Origin: Amycolatopsis viridis
Lineage (GTDB): Bacteria; Actinomycetota; Actinomycetes; Mycobacteriales; Pseudonocardiaceae
Length of the DNA: 64,000 bases
Direction: 5' to 3'
Assembly: GCF_011758765.1 (NCBI RefSeq)
Contig: NZ_JAANOU010000001.1
Location: 62,001-126,000 of the forward strand
Notes under the pieces: model-generated
The model's database searches: none
What the model was told of the DNA's origin: nothing
The model's input: the letters and a program-made list of their open reading frames with translations, nothing else
In this document: positions 26,076 to 34,839 of the stretch, piece after piece
How the letters are laid out: every line of letters begins with the position of its first letter
How positions within the stretch are numbered: position 1 is the first letter of the stretch
Program-made: the position numbers and the translations under genes

Positions 26076-26600
26076 GTGAGCGAACCGCGGGTACGACCGG
26101 ACCCGGCTTTCGCGCTGCTCGAGCTGTACGAGTCGGCGCTGCCGGAGGTGTACGGCTACCTGCTGGCGCGCTGCGGTGACCGGGGCGTGGCCGAGGAACT
26201 CACCTCGGAGACGTTCCTCGGCGCCGTCCACGCGTGCCGGAGCACGGGCGCCCCGCCGGTGAGCACCCGGTGGCTCATCGGGGTCGCGCGGCACAAGCTG
26301 GTCGACCACTGGCGGCGCCGGGAACGCGAGGAACGCGGGCTGCGCGTGGTGGGCGAGTCCGAACCGGAGTCGGTGGATCCGTGGGACGCCGAACTGGACG
26401 CCCTGCTCGCCCGCGAGGTGCTGGAGTCGCTGGGCGCGCACCACCGGGCCGCACTGACACTCCGGTACCTGGACGGACTGCCGGTGCCGGAAGTCGCACA
26501 CGTACTGGGCCGGACGGTGCACGCGACCGAAGCCCTGCTGGTCCGGGCACGCAACGCGTTCCGGGCCGCCTACCGGGAGGAGGAGGTGCGTGATGACTGA
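26076..26600 (+). CDS. ECF-type RNA polymerase sigma factor
   Basis: 174 residues, GTG start. Region 2 (YLLARCGDRGVAEELTSETFLGAV, then RWLIGVARHKLVDHWRRRERE) and region 4 (HHRAALTLRYLDGLPVPEVAHVLGRTVHATEALLVRARNAF) are both recognisable; there is no region 3 and no C-terminal extension. No anti-sigma gene is adjacent. Its end overlaps the VOC gene by eight bases, with GGAGG inside its last codons serving that gene. Membership in the sigma-70 ECF group is clear; the regulon is unknown. Confidence 0.9.
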   Translation: MSEPRVRPDPAFALLELYESALPEVYGYLLARCGDRGVAEELTSETFLGAVHACRSTGAPPVSTRWLIGVARHKLVDHWRRREREERGLRVVGESEPESVDPWDAELDALLAREVLESLGAHHRAALTLRYLDGLPVPEVAHVLGRTVHATEALLVRARNAFRAAYREEEVRDD

Positions 26601-27465
26601 TCCCCTCGACGCCCTCCGCGCCCCCGTCCAGCCGGTCGACCCAGACCCCAGGTTCGCCGCCGAGCTGCGCGAACGCCTGCGTCGCGCTGTGTTGAACGGA
26701 GGAGAGATGACCGGAACGGAAGCACCCGCACGGGCGGAACTGCACTCGCTGACCCCGTATCTCGCCGTGCCGGACGCACGGCGCGCGCTGGACTTCTACG
26801 TGGAGGTGTTCGGCGCGCAACGCCGCGGCGACCCGATCGTCATGCCGGACGGCCGGATCGGGCACGCCGAGGTCGCGATCGGTGACAGCGTCCTGATGCT
26901 CGCCGAGGAGCACCCGGAGATCGGCCACGTGACCGCCGCGGGTGGCGCGACGATCCGCATCGAAGTGTCCGATGTGGACGACGTGGTGCGCCGCGCGACG
27001 GACCGCGGCGCGGAGGTGCTCAACCCGGTCGAGGACCGCGGCCACGGCCGGAGCGGCGCGGTCCGCGACCCGTTCGGCCAGCGGTGGCTGGTCGCCGAGG
27101 CCCCGGTCCGGGCCAGCGGTACCGACACCGCCCGGCACGGCGAAGCCATCTACTTCACGTTCCAGGTGCCCGACGACGAGGCAGCGAAGGCGTTCTACGG
27201 CGCGGTGCTCGGCTGGCGGTTCACCCCCGGCAGCGTCGAAGGCGCGTGGGGTTTCGCCGGGCCGGGGCTGGAGGGTGGCCTGTGGGGCGGTCCGGGACGG
27301 CAGGTCGGCTGGAAGCTGATGTACGCCGTGGACGACGTGCCCGCCGCGGTCGAGCGCGTCCGCGCTGCCGGCGGGCGGGTGACCGAAGTGGACCGCAAGC
27401 ACTACGGCCTGACCGCCGACTGCGTCGACAACCAGGGCATCGAGTTCTGGCTCTGGCAGCCGTGA
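26593..27465 (+). CDS. Two-domain VOC (glyoxalase-fold) protein
   Basis: 290 residues. The first 35 residues (DPLDALRAPVQPVDPDPRFAAELRERLRRAVL) form a separate helical module seen on sigma-linked VOC proteins. They are followed by two vicinal-oxygen-chelate domains: one starting at LTPYLAVPDARRALDFYVEVFGA, the other at IYFTFQVPDDEAAKAFYGAVLGW. The ATG at 26593 follows GGAGG; an internal ATG at 26707 with its own GGAGGAG could make a shorter form lacking the N-terminal module. Enzyme activity is not predictable. Coupling to the sigma gene suggests a sensory or stress role. Confidence 0.85.
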   Translation: MTDPLDALRAPVQPVDPDPRFAAELRERLRRAVLNGGEMTGTEAPARAELHSLTPYLAVPDARRALDFYVEVFGAQRRGDPIVMPDGRIGHAEVAIGDSVLMLAEEHPEIGHVTAAGGATIRIEVSDVDDVVRRATDRGAEVLNPVEDRGHGRSGAVRDPFGQRWLVAEAPVRASGTDTARHGEAIYFTFQVPDDEAAKAFYGAVLGWRFTPGSVEGAWGFAGPGLEGGLWGGPGRQVGWKLMYAVDDVPAAVERVRAAGGRVTEVDRKHYGLTADCVDNQGIEFWLWQP

Positions 27466-27467
27466 GT

Positions 27468-27517
27468 CAGTGCAGTCCAGTGCAGTCCAGTGCCGTTCAG
27501 TGCCGCTCAGTGCCGTA
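27468..27517. repeat. Five tandem 10-base repeats between convergent genes
   Basis: The consensus CAGTGCmGTy occurs five times: two exact CAGTGCAGTC copies, then CAGTGCCGTT, CAGTGCCGCT and CAGTGCCGTA. The array covers the gap between the VOC and UDP-glucose dehydrogenase genes and reaches into the last codons of the latter. Confidence 0.9.
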
Positions 27518-28811
27518 CGGCGACGCGGGCGGGGCGCGGGCGGCCGAGACCCACGTAGGACAGTCCCGCATCGGTGATCACACGCGGATCCAGCAGGTTC
27601 CGCGTGTCCACCACCCCGTCACCCTGCATCAGGCCGGCGAGGTAGCCCCAGTCCAGCGCGGTGAACTCGGCCCACTCGGTGAGCACGACGATCGCGTCCG
27701 CGTCCTTGGCCACCTGGTACGGGTCGTCGACCACGGTCATGCCGGGCAGGGCCGCCCGCACCGCCGGGTCGTACGCGGTGACCTCAGCGCCGTGCGCGGC
27801 GAGCATCGAGCACACCGACAGGGCGGGTGAGTCGCGCAGGTCGTTGGTGCCGGCCTTGAACGCCAGGCCCAGCACTCCGATCCGGGCGCCCGCGAGACTG
27901 CCGCCCACCGCGCCGGCGATCTTCGCGACGATCCGGTCGCGCTGCGCGATGTTCTCGACGATCGCGGCGGTCAGCAACGAGAAGTCGAACCCGACCGATT
28001 CGGCGACCTGCACCAGCGCGTGCGTGTCCTTGGGCAGGCAGGAGCCGCCCCAGCCGGGGCCGGGCTTGAGGAACGACCGGCCGATGCGGCGGTCGTGGCC
28101 CATGCCCTCGGTGACCGACCCGATGTCGGCGCCGAGCCGGTCGCACAGCTCGGCGATCGCGTTGACGTAGGACAGCTTCATCGCGAGGAAGCAGTTGGCG
28201 GCGTACTTGACCAGCTCGGCGCTCGCCGCGTCGGTGACGACGTTCGGCGCGGACAGGTCGCGGTAGAGACCGGCGACGCGGCGGGCGGCGGCCTCGTCGT
28301 CGGAGCCGACGACGATCCGGTCCGGGTGCAGGAAGTCGGCGACCGCGCTGCCCTCGCGCAGGAACTCCGGGTTGGCGACCACCGGGACGTCGTCGCGGCC
28401 GAGCAGGGTGCGGATGCGCTGGGCGGTGCCGACCGGGACGGTCGACTTGGTGACCACGGCGCACCCGGCGGGCAGGACGTCGGCGATCTCGGCGATGACC
28501 GCTTCGACGGCCCGCAGGTCGGCGGCGCCACCCGCGCCCATCGGGGTCGGCACGCACAGGTAGACCGCGTCCGCGCCGGCAACGGCCGGGCGCGAATCCA
28601 CGACGAACCGCAGCCGCCGGGTGGCCAGCCCCCGGGTGACCAGCTCCTCCAGGCCGGGTTCGAGGATGTCGACGCGTCCCGCGGCGAGCCGGGCGACCTT
28701 GACGTCGTCCACGTCCACGCAGGTCACCTGGTGGCCGAGGGCGGCGAGGCAGGCCCCGGTGGTCAGGCCGACGTATCCGGTGCCGATCACGACGATGCGA
28801 GCTCCGCTCAT
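27507..28811 (-). CDS. UDP-glucose 6-dehydrogenase
   Basis: Oxidises UDP-glucose to UDP-glucuronate with two NAD, feeding uronic-acid-containing envelope polymers. 434 residues: Rossmann domain VVIGTGYVGLTTGACLAALGH, the STVPVGTAQRIR loop, the central helix, catalytic Cys258 in GWGGSCLPKD, and the C-terminal UDP-binding domain (GLAFKAGTNDLRDSPAL). The ATG at 28811 begins MSGARIVVIG; the additional 48 codons open upstream are unlike the family. No ribosome-binding site is visible. It may supply precursors to the glycan genes at 12.5-21.7 kb, though it is not in their operon. Confidence 0.92.
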   Translation of the reverse strand: MSGARIVVIGTGYVGLTTGACLAALGHQVTCVDVDDVKVARLAAGRVDILEPGLEELVTRGLATRRLRFVVDSRPAVAGADAVYLCVPTPMGAGGAADLRAVEAVIAEIADVLPAGCAVVTKSTVPVGTAQRIRTLLGRDDVPVVANPEFLREGSAVADFLHPDRIVVGSDDEAAARRVAGLYRDLSAPNVVTDAASAELVKYAANCFLAMKLSYVNAIAELCDRLGADIGSVTEGMGHDRRIGRSFLKPGPGWGGSCLPKDTHALVQVAESVGFDFSLLTAAIVENIAQRDRIVAKIAGAVGGSLAGARIGVLGLAFKAGTNDLRDSPALSVCSMLAAHGAEVTAYDPAVRAALPGMTVVDDPYQVAKDADAIVVLTEWAEFTALDWGYLAGLMQGDGVVDTRNLLDPRVITDAGLSYVGLGRPRPARVAVRH

Positions 28812-28969
28812 GAGCCGACGGTGACAGCCCGAGTTGACCGCAGTCCTAACGGGAGTCGTCCGCGCCGGATACGGCGCGCGTCGGGTGAGGAGGGCCACGC
28901 GAGTGCCGCGGCGAACGAGCGTTAACCTCGGGGGGCAGAGCAGAGTGGCCGCCACGGAAGGACCTATTC

Positions 28970-29728
28970 ATGCAGATCAAGGACACTGCCGCGATCGTCA
29001 CCGGTGGTGCGTCGGGCCTTGGCGGGGCGACCGCCCGGGCACTGGCCGCACGCGGGGCGCACGTGTTCGCCCTCGACCTCGCCGCCGGGATCGAGAAGGC
29101 GGAGAAGGTCGAGGGCATCACCTACGTCGAGGCCGATGTGACCGACGGTGACCAGGTCGCGGCGGCCGTGGAGCAGGCGGCGGGCTCGGCGGCGCCGCTG
29201 CGGGTGGTGGTGAACTGCGCCGGCATCGGGCCGTCCGCGCGGATCCTGTCCAAGAAGGGCAAGCACGACCTGGGGCTGTTCCGCAAGGTCGTCGAGATCA
29301 ACCTGATCGGTACCTTCAACGTCGTCACCCTGGCCGCCGAAGCGATCGCGCAGACGGAGCCCCTCGCGGACGACGCCCGCGGCGTCATCATCAACACGGC
29401 GTCGGTCGCGGCGTTCGACGGGCAGATCGGGCAGGTGGCGTACTCCGCGTCGAAGGGCGGGGTCGCCGGGATGACGCTGCCGGCCGCGCGCGACCTCGCC
29501 TCGCACGGCATCCGGGTCATGACGATCGCGCCCGGCATCATCGACACCCCGATGCTGGCCACCGTGTCCGAGGAGTTCCGGGCGGGCCTCGCGGCGGGTG
29601 TGCCGTTCCCCAAGCGCCTCGGCCGTCCCGACGAGTACGCCCAGCTCGCGCTGAACATCATCGAGCACGACTACCTCAACGGTGAGGTCATCCGCATGGA
29701 CGGCTCCCTCCGGATGGCACCCCGCTGA
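28970..29728 (+). CDS. SDR dehydrogenase, 3-hydroxyacyl-CoA dehydrogenase type II-like
   Basis: 252 residues with the classical short-chain dehydrogenase layout: cofactor motif TGGASGLGGATARAL, Asp at the end of beta-2 (ALDLAAG, favouring NAD), NCAGIG, Ser in NTASVAAFDGQIGQ and the catalytic YSASK, then APGIIDTPML. The closest named relatives are the HSD17B10-like 3-hydroxyacyl-CoA dehydrogenases. GGAAGG precedes the ATG. It stands alone between divergent UDP-glucose dehydrogenase and convergent esterase genes. Confidence 0.9.
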   Translation: MQIKDTAAIVTGGASGLGGATARALAARGAHVFALDLAAGIEKAEKVEGITYVEADVTDGDQVAAAVEQAAGSAAPLRVVVNCAGIGPSARILSKKGKHDLGLFRKVVEINLIGTFNVVTLAAEAIAQTEPLADDARGVIINTASVAAFDGQIGQVAYSASKGGVAGMTLPAARDLASHGIRVMTIAPGIIDTPMLATVSEEFRAGLAAGVPFPKRLGRPDEYAQLALNIIEHDYLNGEVIRMDGSLRMAPR

Positions 29729-29749
29729 GCAGCCGCTCTCGAAACACGC

Positions 29750-30898
29750 CTAGCCACGCAGTATCAGGGCCTGCGTGCCGGTGCCCGCGCTGACGTGCAG
29801 GACCGCGTCGGCGCCGTCCACGGTCTCCTGGTCCAGCGGGAAGTAACCCTGCATGGGGTCGGTGTCGGTGCGCGTCTCCGCGTGCGCGAGGTCGCGCGCC
29901 GGCACCAGACCCCAGGTTCCGATGCGCCGCTGCAGCAGGCCCTCGAAGGTTTCCGGCGCCGGCTCGCCCAGCTCGATCGCCCTGCTGCGGCCCAGACTGC
30001 CGACGATCAGCCGGTACCGCTCGCCTGCCAGCGACGAGACGATGGCGCCCGCGCTGGACCAGTTCACGTCCATCGGCCCCAGGCGCAGGTGGCTCTCGTT
30101 GCGCTGCAGGTGGCGGTTCTGGGCGAACACCAGGACCGGGCCGCGCTCGATGTCGCGGATGTCGAGCAGGTTCTGGGCCATCATCGCGTCGCGGAACGCG
30201 CTCAGGCGGGTCCAGCGTGCGGTGTCGTCGACGGGTTCGGCGGCCTGCCGGTGGTAACGCAGGAGACCGAGACCGGCGGTGAGGTGGATCCTCGCCCGGT
30301 GCCACTCGGCGCGCGAGGTCGCCGCGATCAGCAGCGGTGCGCTCGCGTAAAGGGTCACGAGCATGTCGTCGGCGATGACGCGGAGCCGGTCCGCCTCCGG
30401 CGTGGCGCCGGGTGACTCGGCCGCGTTCATCACCGCCTCCGTGCGGTGCCACCGTTCGTCGTCGCCGGTGAGGCCCGCGATGTCGTGGTCGAGGCCGAGG
30501 TAGTCCCGGGCGTGCTCGAGGTAGGGACGCGGGCTGGGAGCGTTCATCATCTCGGTGGACACGTCGAAGCCGTGGAAGGCGAGGCGCTGCGCGGCCGGGC
30601 GGTTCTCGTTGTACTCGCGCATCCAGGCGACCAGCCGCCGGTTGTTCTCGAGTTCGCCGAACCGGTGCGAGAAGCCGTCCCGCATCACCGCGTCCAGGCT
30701 GCCCGCGCCGTGCTGGACGTAGTCGTTCACGGCGAGCGCGGCGACGCGATCGGTCTCCAGGGCGATCCCGGCGAACCCGAGATCGGCCAGCTGGGCGAAC
30801 AGGTCGTTGCGGATCCGGGCGAAGGCCGGCTCCAGGTGGGTGGGCTCGCCGAGGGCCAGGAAATCGACGGTCGGGTCCAGGAGTTCTCGAATGTCCAT
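29750..30898 (-). CDS. Erythromycin esterase family protein
   Basis: 382 residues from ATG 30898 (a TTG three codons upstream is an alternative). The family motif FLALGEPTHLEPAF holds the conserved Gly-Glu-x-x-His. Further conserved parts are GIALETDR, VAWMREYNENRP, AFHGFDVS and VLVFAQNRHLQRNES with a second His. Some members open macrolide rings; many have unknown substrates, so the resistance role is only possible. It is divergent from a double-MerR regulator with an inverted repeat in the gap. Confidence 0.85.
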   Translation of the reverse strand: MDIRELLDPTVDFLALGEPTHLEPAFARIRNDLFAQLADLGFAGIALETDRVAALAVNDYVQHGAGSLDAVMRDGFSHRFGELENNRRLVAWMREYNENRPAAQRLAFHGFDVSTEMMNAPSPRPYLEHARDYLGLDHDIAGLTGDDERWHRTEAVMNAAESPGATPEADRLRVIADDMLVTLYASAPLLIAATSRAEWHRARIHLTAGLGLLRYHRQAAEPVDDTARWTRLSAFRDAMMAQNLLDIRDIERGPVLVFAQNRHLQRNESHLRLGPMDVNWSSAGAIVSSLAGERYRLIVGSLGRSRAIELGEPAPETFEGLLQRRIGTWGLVPARDLAHAETRTDTDPMQGYFPLDQETVDGADAVLHVSAGTGTQALILRG

Positions 30899-30900
30899 GA

Positions 30901-30934
30901 GCCTCAATCGTATCGTTGAAAGAACGGTTGAGGC
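30901..30934. promoter_or_regulatory. Inverted repeat in the esterase/MerR divergent region
   Basis: GCCTCAATCG (30901-30910) and CGGTTGAGGC (30925-30934) are inverted copies with one mismatch, 14 bases apart. The left arm abuts the esterase start codon. It is the likely operator for the MerR-type protein encoded to the right. Confidence 0.6.
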
Positions 30935-30978
30935 TTTTGCCGAGATCGTCGGAGAACAGTGCCGTAGAGTTTCAACCG

Positions 30979-31686
30979 GTGTCCACCTTCAAGCCCGCCG
31001 ATCTCGCGCGCGAGCACGGCCTCTCCACCCAGACGGTCCGCAACTACGAGCGGGACGGGTTCCTCCCGGCCGCCGACCGCACCCCCAGCGGATACCGGAT
31101 CTACACCGAGGTGCACGCGGCGGCGCTGCGCGCGTTCCTGGCGCTGGCCCGGGCCTGCGGGCACGCGATGGCCGGGCAGATCATGAACGCGGTCCACGAG
31201 AGCCGGCTCGACCACGCGCTGACGCTCGTCGACCGCGCGCACGCACAGCTGTTGCGCGACCGGGAAACCCTGGATTCGGTGCGCCGGGCCATCGGCGACC
31301 TGACCGGGGCCCCGGCCACGCCGGAGGGGCCGGCGCGGACGATCGGCGAACTCGCCCGGCGGCTCGGCGCCACGCCGGCGACCCTGCGCAAGTGGGAGGA
31401 GGCCGGAATCGTCGCGCCCACCCGGGACCCGGCGACCGGGTACCGCCGCTATCAGCCCGCCGACGTCCGCGACGCCGAGCTGGCGCACCTGCTCCGGCGC
31501 GGCGGTTACCTGCTGGAGCACATCGCCCCGGTGGTGCGGCAGATCCGGGCCGCAGGCGGAACCGAGGCGCTGGCCGGCGCGCTGACGGCGTGGCAAGGGA
31601 AGCTGACCGCGCAGGGGGTGGCGATGCTGGACGCGGCCGCGCACCTCAGCCGGTACCTGCGCGTGGCGCCTACAGGTCGCCCATGA
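30979..31686 (+). CDS. Double-MerR-domain regulator (TioE-like)
   Basis: 235 residues from the GTG at 30979; a putative -10 TAGAGT (30965-30970) eight bases upstream would make the mRNA leaderless. It has two MerR-type DNA-binding domains in one chain: STFKPADLAREHGLSTQTVRNYERDGFLP near the N-terminus and RTIGELARRLGATPATLRKWEEAGIV around residue 115-145, each with its wing. This is the organisation of the TioE group. The gene overlaps the convergent nuclease gene by 17 bases. It probably regulates the esterase-like gene. Confidence 0.88.
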   Translation: MSTFKPADLAREHGLSTQTVRNYERDGFLPAADRTPSGYRIYTEVHAAALRAFLALARACGHAMAGQIMNAVHESRLDHALTLVDRAHAQLLRDRETLDSVRRAIGDLTGAPATPEGPARTIGELARRLGATPATLRKWEEAGIVAPTRDPATGYRRYQPADVRDAELAHLLRRGGYLLEHIAPVVRQIRAAGGTEALAGALTAWQGKLTAQGVAMLDAAAHLSRYLRVAPTGRP

Positions 31687-33304
31687 ACGGGATGCTGTTC
31701 GCGGTGGTGGTCATCCAGTTGCGCAGCGCGTGGGTGGCCCGCACGTCGTCCTCGTTGTAGCGCAGCAGACGGTCGCGCTGGCTCAGATCGGGTTCGGTGC
31801 CGTCCATGCCGACGGCCTGCCGGTACCAGCGCATCGAGGCCTCGCCACCGGCCTCCGGATCGCGCCAGGTGAAGCCGGCCACCGGGGCGACCACCTTCAG
31901 GCCCTTGCCGCGGGCGCACAGGAACTGGTCGGACACCGACCGGAACAGGTCGACCCACTCGTCGGAGTCCACAAAGGACTGGATTTCCTGCTTCGAGGGC
32001 ATGCCCGGATGATCGCCGAAGCGGTCGACCGAGCCGAACAACCACCGGTTCTCGGCCATCGCGTTGTAGCAGTAGGCCCGGAACGTCAGGCCCGCCGCCT
32101 CCGTGCGGGCCCGCACCTCACGCAGCCAGGACCAGAACTCCGCGAACGACCGGGCCTCGTCCCCGGTGGGCAGCGGCTGCCAGGTCACGAACGCGCGGTA
32201 GCCCTGCTCGATCCCGATGTCCGCGCCGCTGAGCAGGCAGCCCCACAGGTAGGCACCCGACTCGCCGAAGGACTCCATGTCGATGTCGACCTCGACGTCC
32301 GCGCGCGCCACCTCGACCCCGGGGACGCGGCGCACCATCGTCAGGTCCGCCAGCCACGCCCTGGCCAGCGCGACCGCGTCGGCGAACGGGCCGGAGGTCC
32401 ACACGATCGGCGGCTCGTCGTCCGGGTCGAGCGCGGCCAGTTTGTCCACTGTGGACACGCCGGCGCGGCGCAGCTCCATCGCGTCCTCGCCGCGGACGAC
32501 CAGGCTCACGTCCCGCATCGCCGTCAGCTCGGCCTCACACGTCGGCCACCACGGGCACGTCCGGCACTCCAGCACCCGGGACGGCTCAGCCAGCGCCGGA
32601 CCGCCGGCGCGTGCGGCCTCGGCGATCGCGAGCCGGTCGGCGAACCGTGCGTCGTACTCCGTCAGGGCCGTGCGGCCGCCCGGCCAGGTGGCCGCGTCCA
32701 GGTCGTGCCACACCACCACGTCGGCGTCCAGGCCGATGACACCCCCGACGGCCTGCTCGGCCGCCATGCCGTGGGCCTGGAGCATGCGACGCAGGTGGGC
32801 GAGCCGCATCTGGTCACGCGGGTGGGAGCGGACCCTGCGCGACGGGTCCGGAATCGCGTGCCGCGGGTCGAGGTCGTGCGGCGGCGTGGTGACCGCGCCC
32901 GCGCCCGGGTCGGTGATGCGGTGCCGGACCACCAGCACCGGCAGGTAGCCGCCCGCGGCGCGGACCAGCAGCTCGGCCCCGCCGCGGCGGTGCCCGGCCC
33001 GGTCGGCCGGCAGCAGCGCACCCCAGATGTGCTCGGCACCCTGCGCCATCGCCTGCTGCGTGGCCGCGGCGCGCTCCGGCGGCGGCAGCTCACGGTCGAC
33101 GACCACCCACCCCGCGCCCGGGGTCGCCGCCATCAAGCGGTCGCGGATCTCCAGCCGGTGGGCCGCCGCGTCGGCGATGCGCTGCTCGGCCGACGGGTCG
33201 GGCGGCGCGAGCTCGACCCCGCGCATCGCCGGGTCGTGTTCCAGGTGCACGCGACGACGGCAGCGGCTCACCGCGCCGGCCTCGAGCAGCACCTCAGGTT
33301 CCAT
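31670..33304 (-). CDS. TM0106-family RecB-like nuclease
   Basis: 544 residues. The N-terminal part is a RecB/Cas4-like nuclease module ending in a cysteine cluster (LECRTCPWWPTCEAEL) that could hold a metal centre. The C-terminal part is an RNase H-like exonuclease domain: DIDMESFGESG, YCYNAMAENRWL and RYNEDDVRATHALRNW supply the acidic residues of a DEDD-type site. Conserved as a free-standing gene in actinobacteria. No CRISPR or repair gene is nearby. Substrate unknown. Confidence 0.87.
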   Translation of the reverse strand: MEPEVLLEAGAVSRCRRRVHLEHDPAMRGVELAPPDPSAEQRIADAAAHRLEIRDRLMAATPGAGWVVVDRELPPPERAAATQQAMAQGAEHIWGALLPADRAGHRRGGAELLVRAAGGYLPVLVVRHRITDPGAGAVTTPPHDLDPRHAIPDPSRRVRSHPRDQMRLAHLRRMLQAHGMAAEQAVGGVIGLDADVVVWHDLDAATWPGGRTALTEYDARFADRLAIAEAARAGGPALAEPSRVLECRTCPWWPTCEAELTAMRDVSLVVRGEDAMELRRAGVSTVDKLAALDPDDEPPIVWTSGPFADAVALARAWLADLTMVRRVPGVEVARADVEVDIDMESFGESGAYLWGCLLSGADIGIEQGYRAFVTWQPLPTGDEARSFAEFWSWLREVRARTEAAGLTFRAYCYNAMAENRWLFGSVDRFGDHPGMPSKQEIQSFVDSDEWVDLFRSVSDQFLCARGKGLKVVAPVAGFTWRDPEAGGEASMRWYRQAVGMDGTEPDLSQRDRLLRYNEDDVRATHALRNWMTTTANSIPFMGDL

Positions 33305-33395
33305 GACACCTACTCTAGAGAGCCCCTCCGACAGTTCCGCGCCGAGTGTGACCGCCGCATTACGTGTCGGACATGCCCGCGCTCGTGGCTGCCGC

Positions 33396-33407
33396 TACAT
33401 TCAGCCC
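33396..33407 (+). promoter_or_regulatory. -10 element giving a leaderless DUF6474-like mRNA
   Basis: TACATT (33396-33401) lies six bases before the ATG at 33408 and no Shine-Dalgarno sequence is present, so transcription probably starts at the start codon. No good -35 was found. Confidence 0.5.
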
Positions 33408-33872
33408 ATGGCTCGCAAGAAGACCAGGACGCCGGCCGAGACGGGTCTCACGCCGAAGAAGGCCCGGAACGCGGTCGCCGTGGCGAAGATCGTGGTGCCG
33501 GCGGTGGCGCCGGCGCTGGCCCCGCTCGCGGTCAAGGCGGCGAGCGCGGTCCGCGACGCCTACGACCACTACCAGGCGCGGCGGCTCGGGGTGCCGGTCG
33601 ACCAGCTGTCGGAGTTCACCGGCCGCGGCGCGCACCTGCTCGCCCGCATCGCCGGCACGTCCGAGGCGCTGACCGAGCTGCGCGGGAGCGAACGCGCGAC
33701 GGACGACGACGCGCGCTTCGCCAAGGACGCGCGCGCGACGCTCGAGCAGCTGACGGCCGCGGTCCGCGCGGCGGAGCGCATGCCGGCGTCCCGCCGCAGG
33801 GCCGCCCACCACGCGGTGAGCGCCGAGCTGGAGCGCATCGAGGGTCAGGTGCTCCAGCGCCTCGGCGTCTGA
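33408..33872 (+). CDS. DUF6474-like small basic protein
   Basis: 154 residues with a Lys/Arg-rich start (MARKKTRTPAETGLTPKKARN), a hydrophobic Ala/Val/Pro stretch (VVPAVAPALAPLAVKAA) that could be a short membrane-associated helix, and a helical C-terminal part rich in Arg and Glu. It resembles the conserved actinobacterial DUF6474 proteins. No function is known. Only four bases separate its stop from that of the convergent substrate-binding protein gene. Confidence 0.75.
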   Translation: MARKKTRTPAETGLTPKKARNAVAVAKIVVPAVAPALAPLAVKAASAVRDAYDHYQARRLGVPVDQLSEFTGRGAHLLARIAGTSEALTELRGSERATDDDARFAKDARATLEQLTAAVRAAERMPASRRRAAHHAVSAELERIEGQVLQRLGV

Positions 33873-33876
33873 GCCG

Positions 33877-34839
33877 TCACCGGACGAACCCCTTCGACAC
33901 CATCCAGTCGCGGGCAACCTCGCCCGGGTCGCGGCCGTCGACGTCGACCTGTTTGCACAGTTCGATCATCTGCTGGTTGTCCAGCGCCTTCGCCACCGGT
34001 TCGAGCACCTCGCGCACCGCGGGGTGCGCGGCCAGGAACTCCTCCTTCATCGTCACCGCCGCGTTGTACTGCGGGAAGAACCGCTTGTCGTCGGCCAGGA
34101 CCCGCAGGTTCAGGCCGGCGATGCGGCCGTCGGTGGTGAAGATCTCGCCGAAGTTGCAGGTGCCGCTGGCGACCGCGGCGTAGATCGCCCCGGTGCCGAA
34201 CGTCTTGACGTTCGTCGCCGGGAACCCGTACGTCCGCTGCACGCCGGGGAACCCGTCCTGCCGGCTCGCGAACTCCGTCTCCACACAGAAGACCGCCTGC
34301 TCCGGATGCTGCTTCAGGAACTCCGTCAGGTCCGAAGTGGACCGCAGGTTGTGCTGGCGCGCGTACGCCTCGGTGGTGGCGAAGGCGTAGGTGTCGTTCA
34401 CCGGCGAGTAGTCCAGCCACGTGATGCCGAACTTCTCCTCGTCGGCCTTCTTCGCCGCGTCGAACTGGGCCTTCTCGTCCGGGATCGGCTGGGTGTTGCC
34501 CTGGTAGGAGATCCACGCCGTGCCGGTGTACTCCCAGGAGACGTCGATCTGACCGTTGATCAGCGCCTGCCGCGCCGAGTTCGACCCGCTGATGTTGGTC
34601 AGGTCGGTGACGTGCGCCCCGGCCGCGGACAACGCCAGCTCGGCCATGTAGCCCAGGATGATGTTCTCGGTGAAGTCCTTCGACCCCACCGCGACGTTCA
34701 CGCCGTCCAGGCTCGGCACCGGGCGGATCGACCCGGGTTTCACGTCGTAGGGCAGGGCCGCGTTGACGTCCAGGCCGCACGCGGTCAGCGACGTCGTCAG
34801 CAGCACGGCGCCCAGGATCGCCGTCAACCGGTGCTTCAC
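33877..34839 (-). CDS. Osmoprotectant ABC transporter substrate-binding lipoprotein
   Basis: 320 residues, GTG start overlapping the permease stop. Signal peptide with lipobox Ser-Leu-Thr-Ala-Cys, then an OpuAC-type binding domain (VAVGSKDFTENIILGYMAELAL, GQIDVSWEYTGTAW, YAFATTEAYA). Aromatic residues in these segments usually form the cage for quaternary ammonium groups, so glycine betaine, choline or a related solute is likely. It is the last gene of the four-gene operon. Confidence 0.9.
   Translation of the reverse strand: MKHRLTAILGAVLLTTSLTACGLDVNAALPYDVKPGSIRPVPSLDGVNVAVGSKDFTENIILGYMAELALSAAGAHVTDLTNISGSNSARQALINGQIDVSWEYTGTAWISYQGNTQPIPDEKAQFDAAKKADEEKFGITWLDYSPVNDTYAFATTEAYARQHNLRSTSDLTEFLKQHPEQAVFCVETEFASRQDGFPGVQRTYGFPATNVKTFGTGAIYAAVASGTCNFGEIFTTDGRIAGLNLRVLADDKRFFPQYNAAVTMKEEFLAAHPAVREVLEPVAKALDNQQMIELCKQVDVDGRDPGEVARDWMVSKGFVR

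Noticed and set aside
32437..32457. TTGTCCACTGTGGACAC, resembling paired DnaA boxes
   Set aside because: It lies inside the nuclease coding sequence and matches a common codon pattern in this genome, so it is not a convincing regulatory site.
31670..33304. Possible CRISPR or defence link for the Cas4-like nuclease
   Set aside because: No repeats, cas genes or defence genes are nearby; TM0106-family genes are usually free-standing in actinobacteria.
31730..34183. 817-codon plus-strand frame
   Set aside because: It runs antisense through the nuclease gene and out of frame through the DUF6474-like gene; no recognisable domain.
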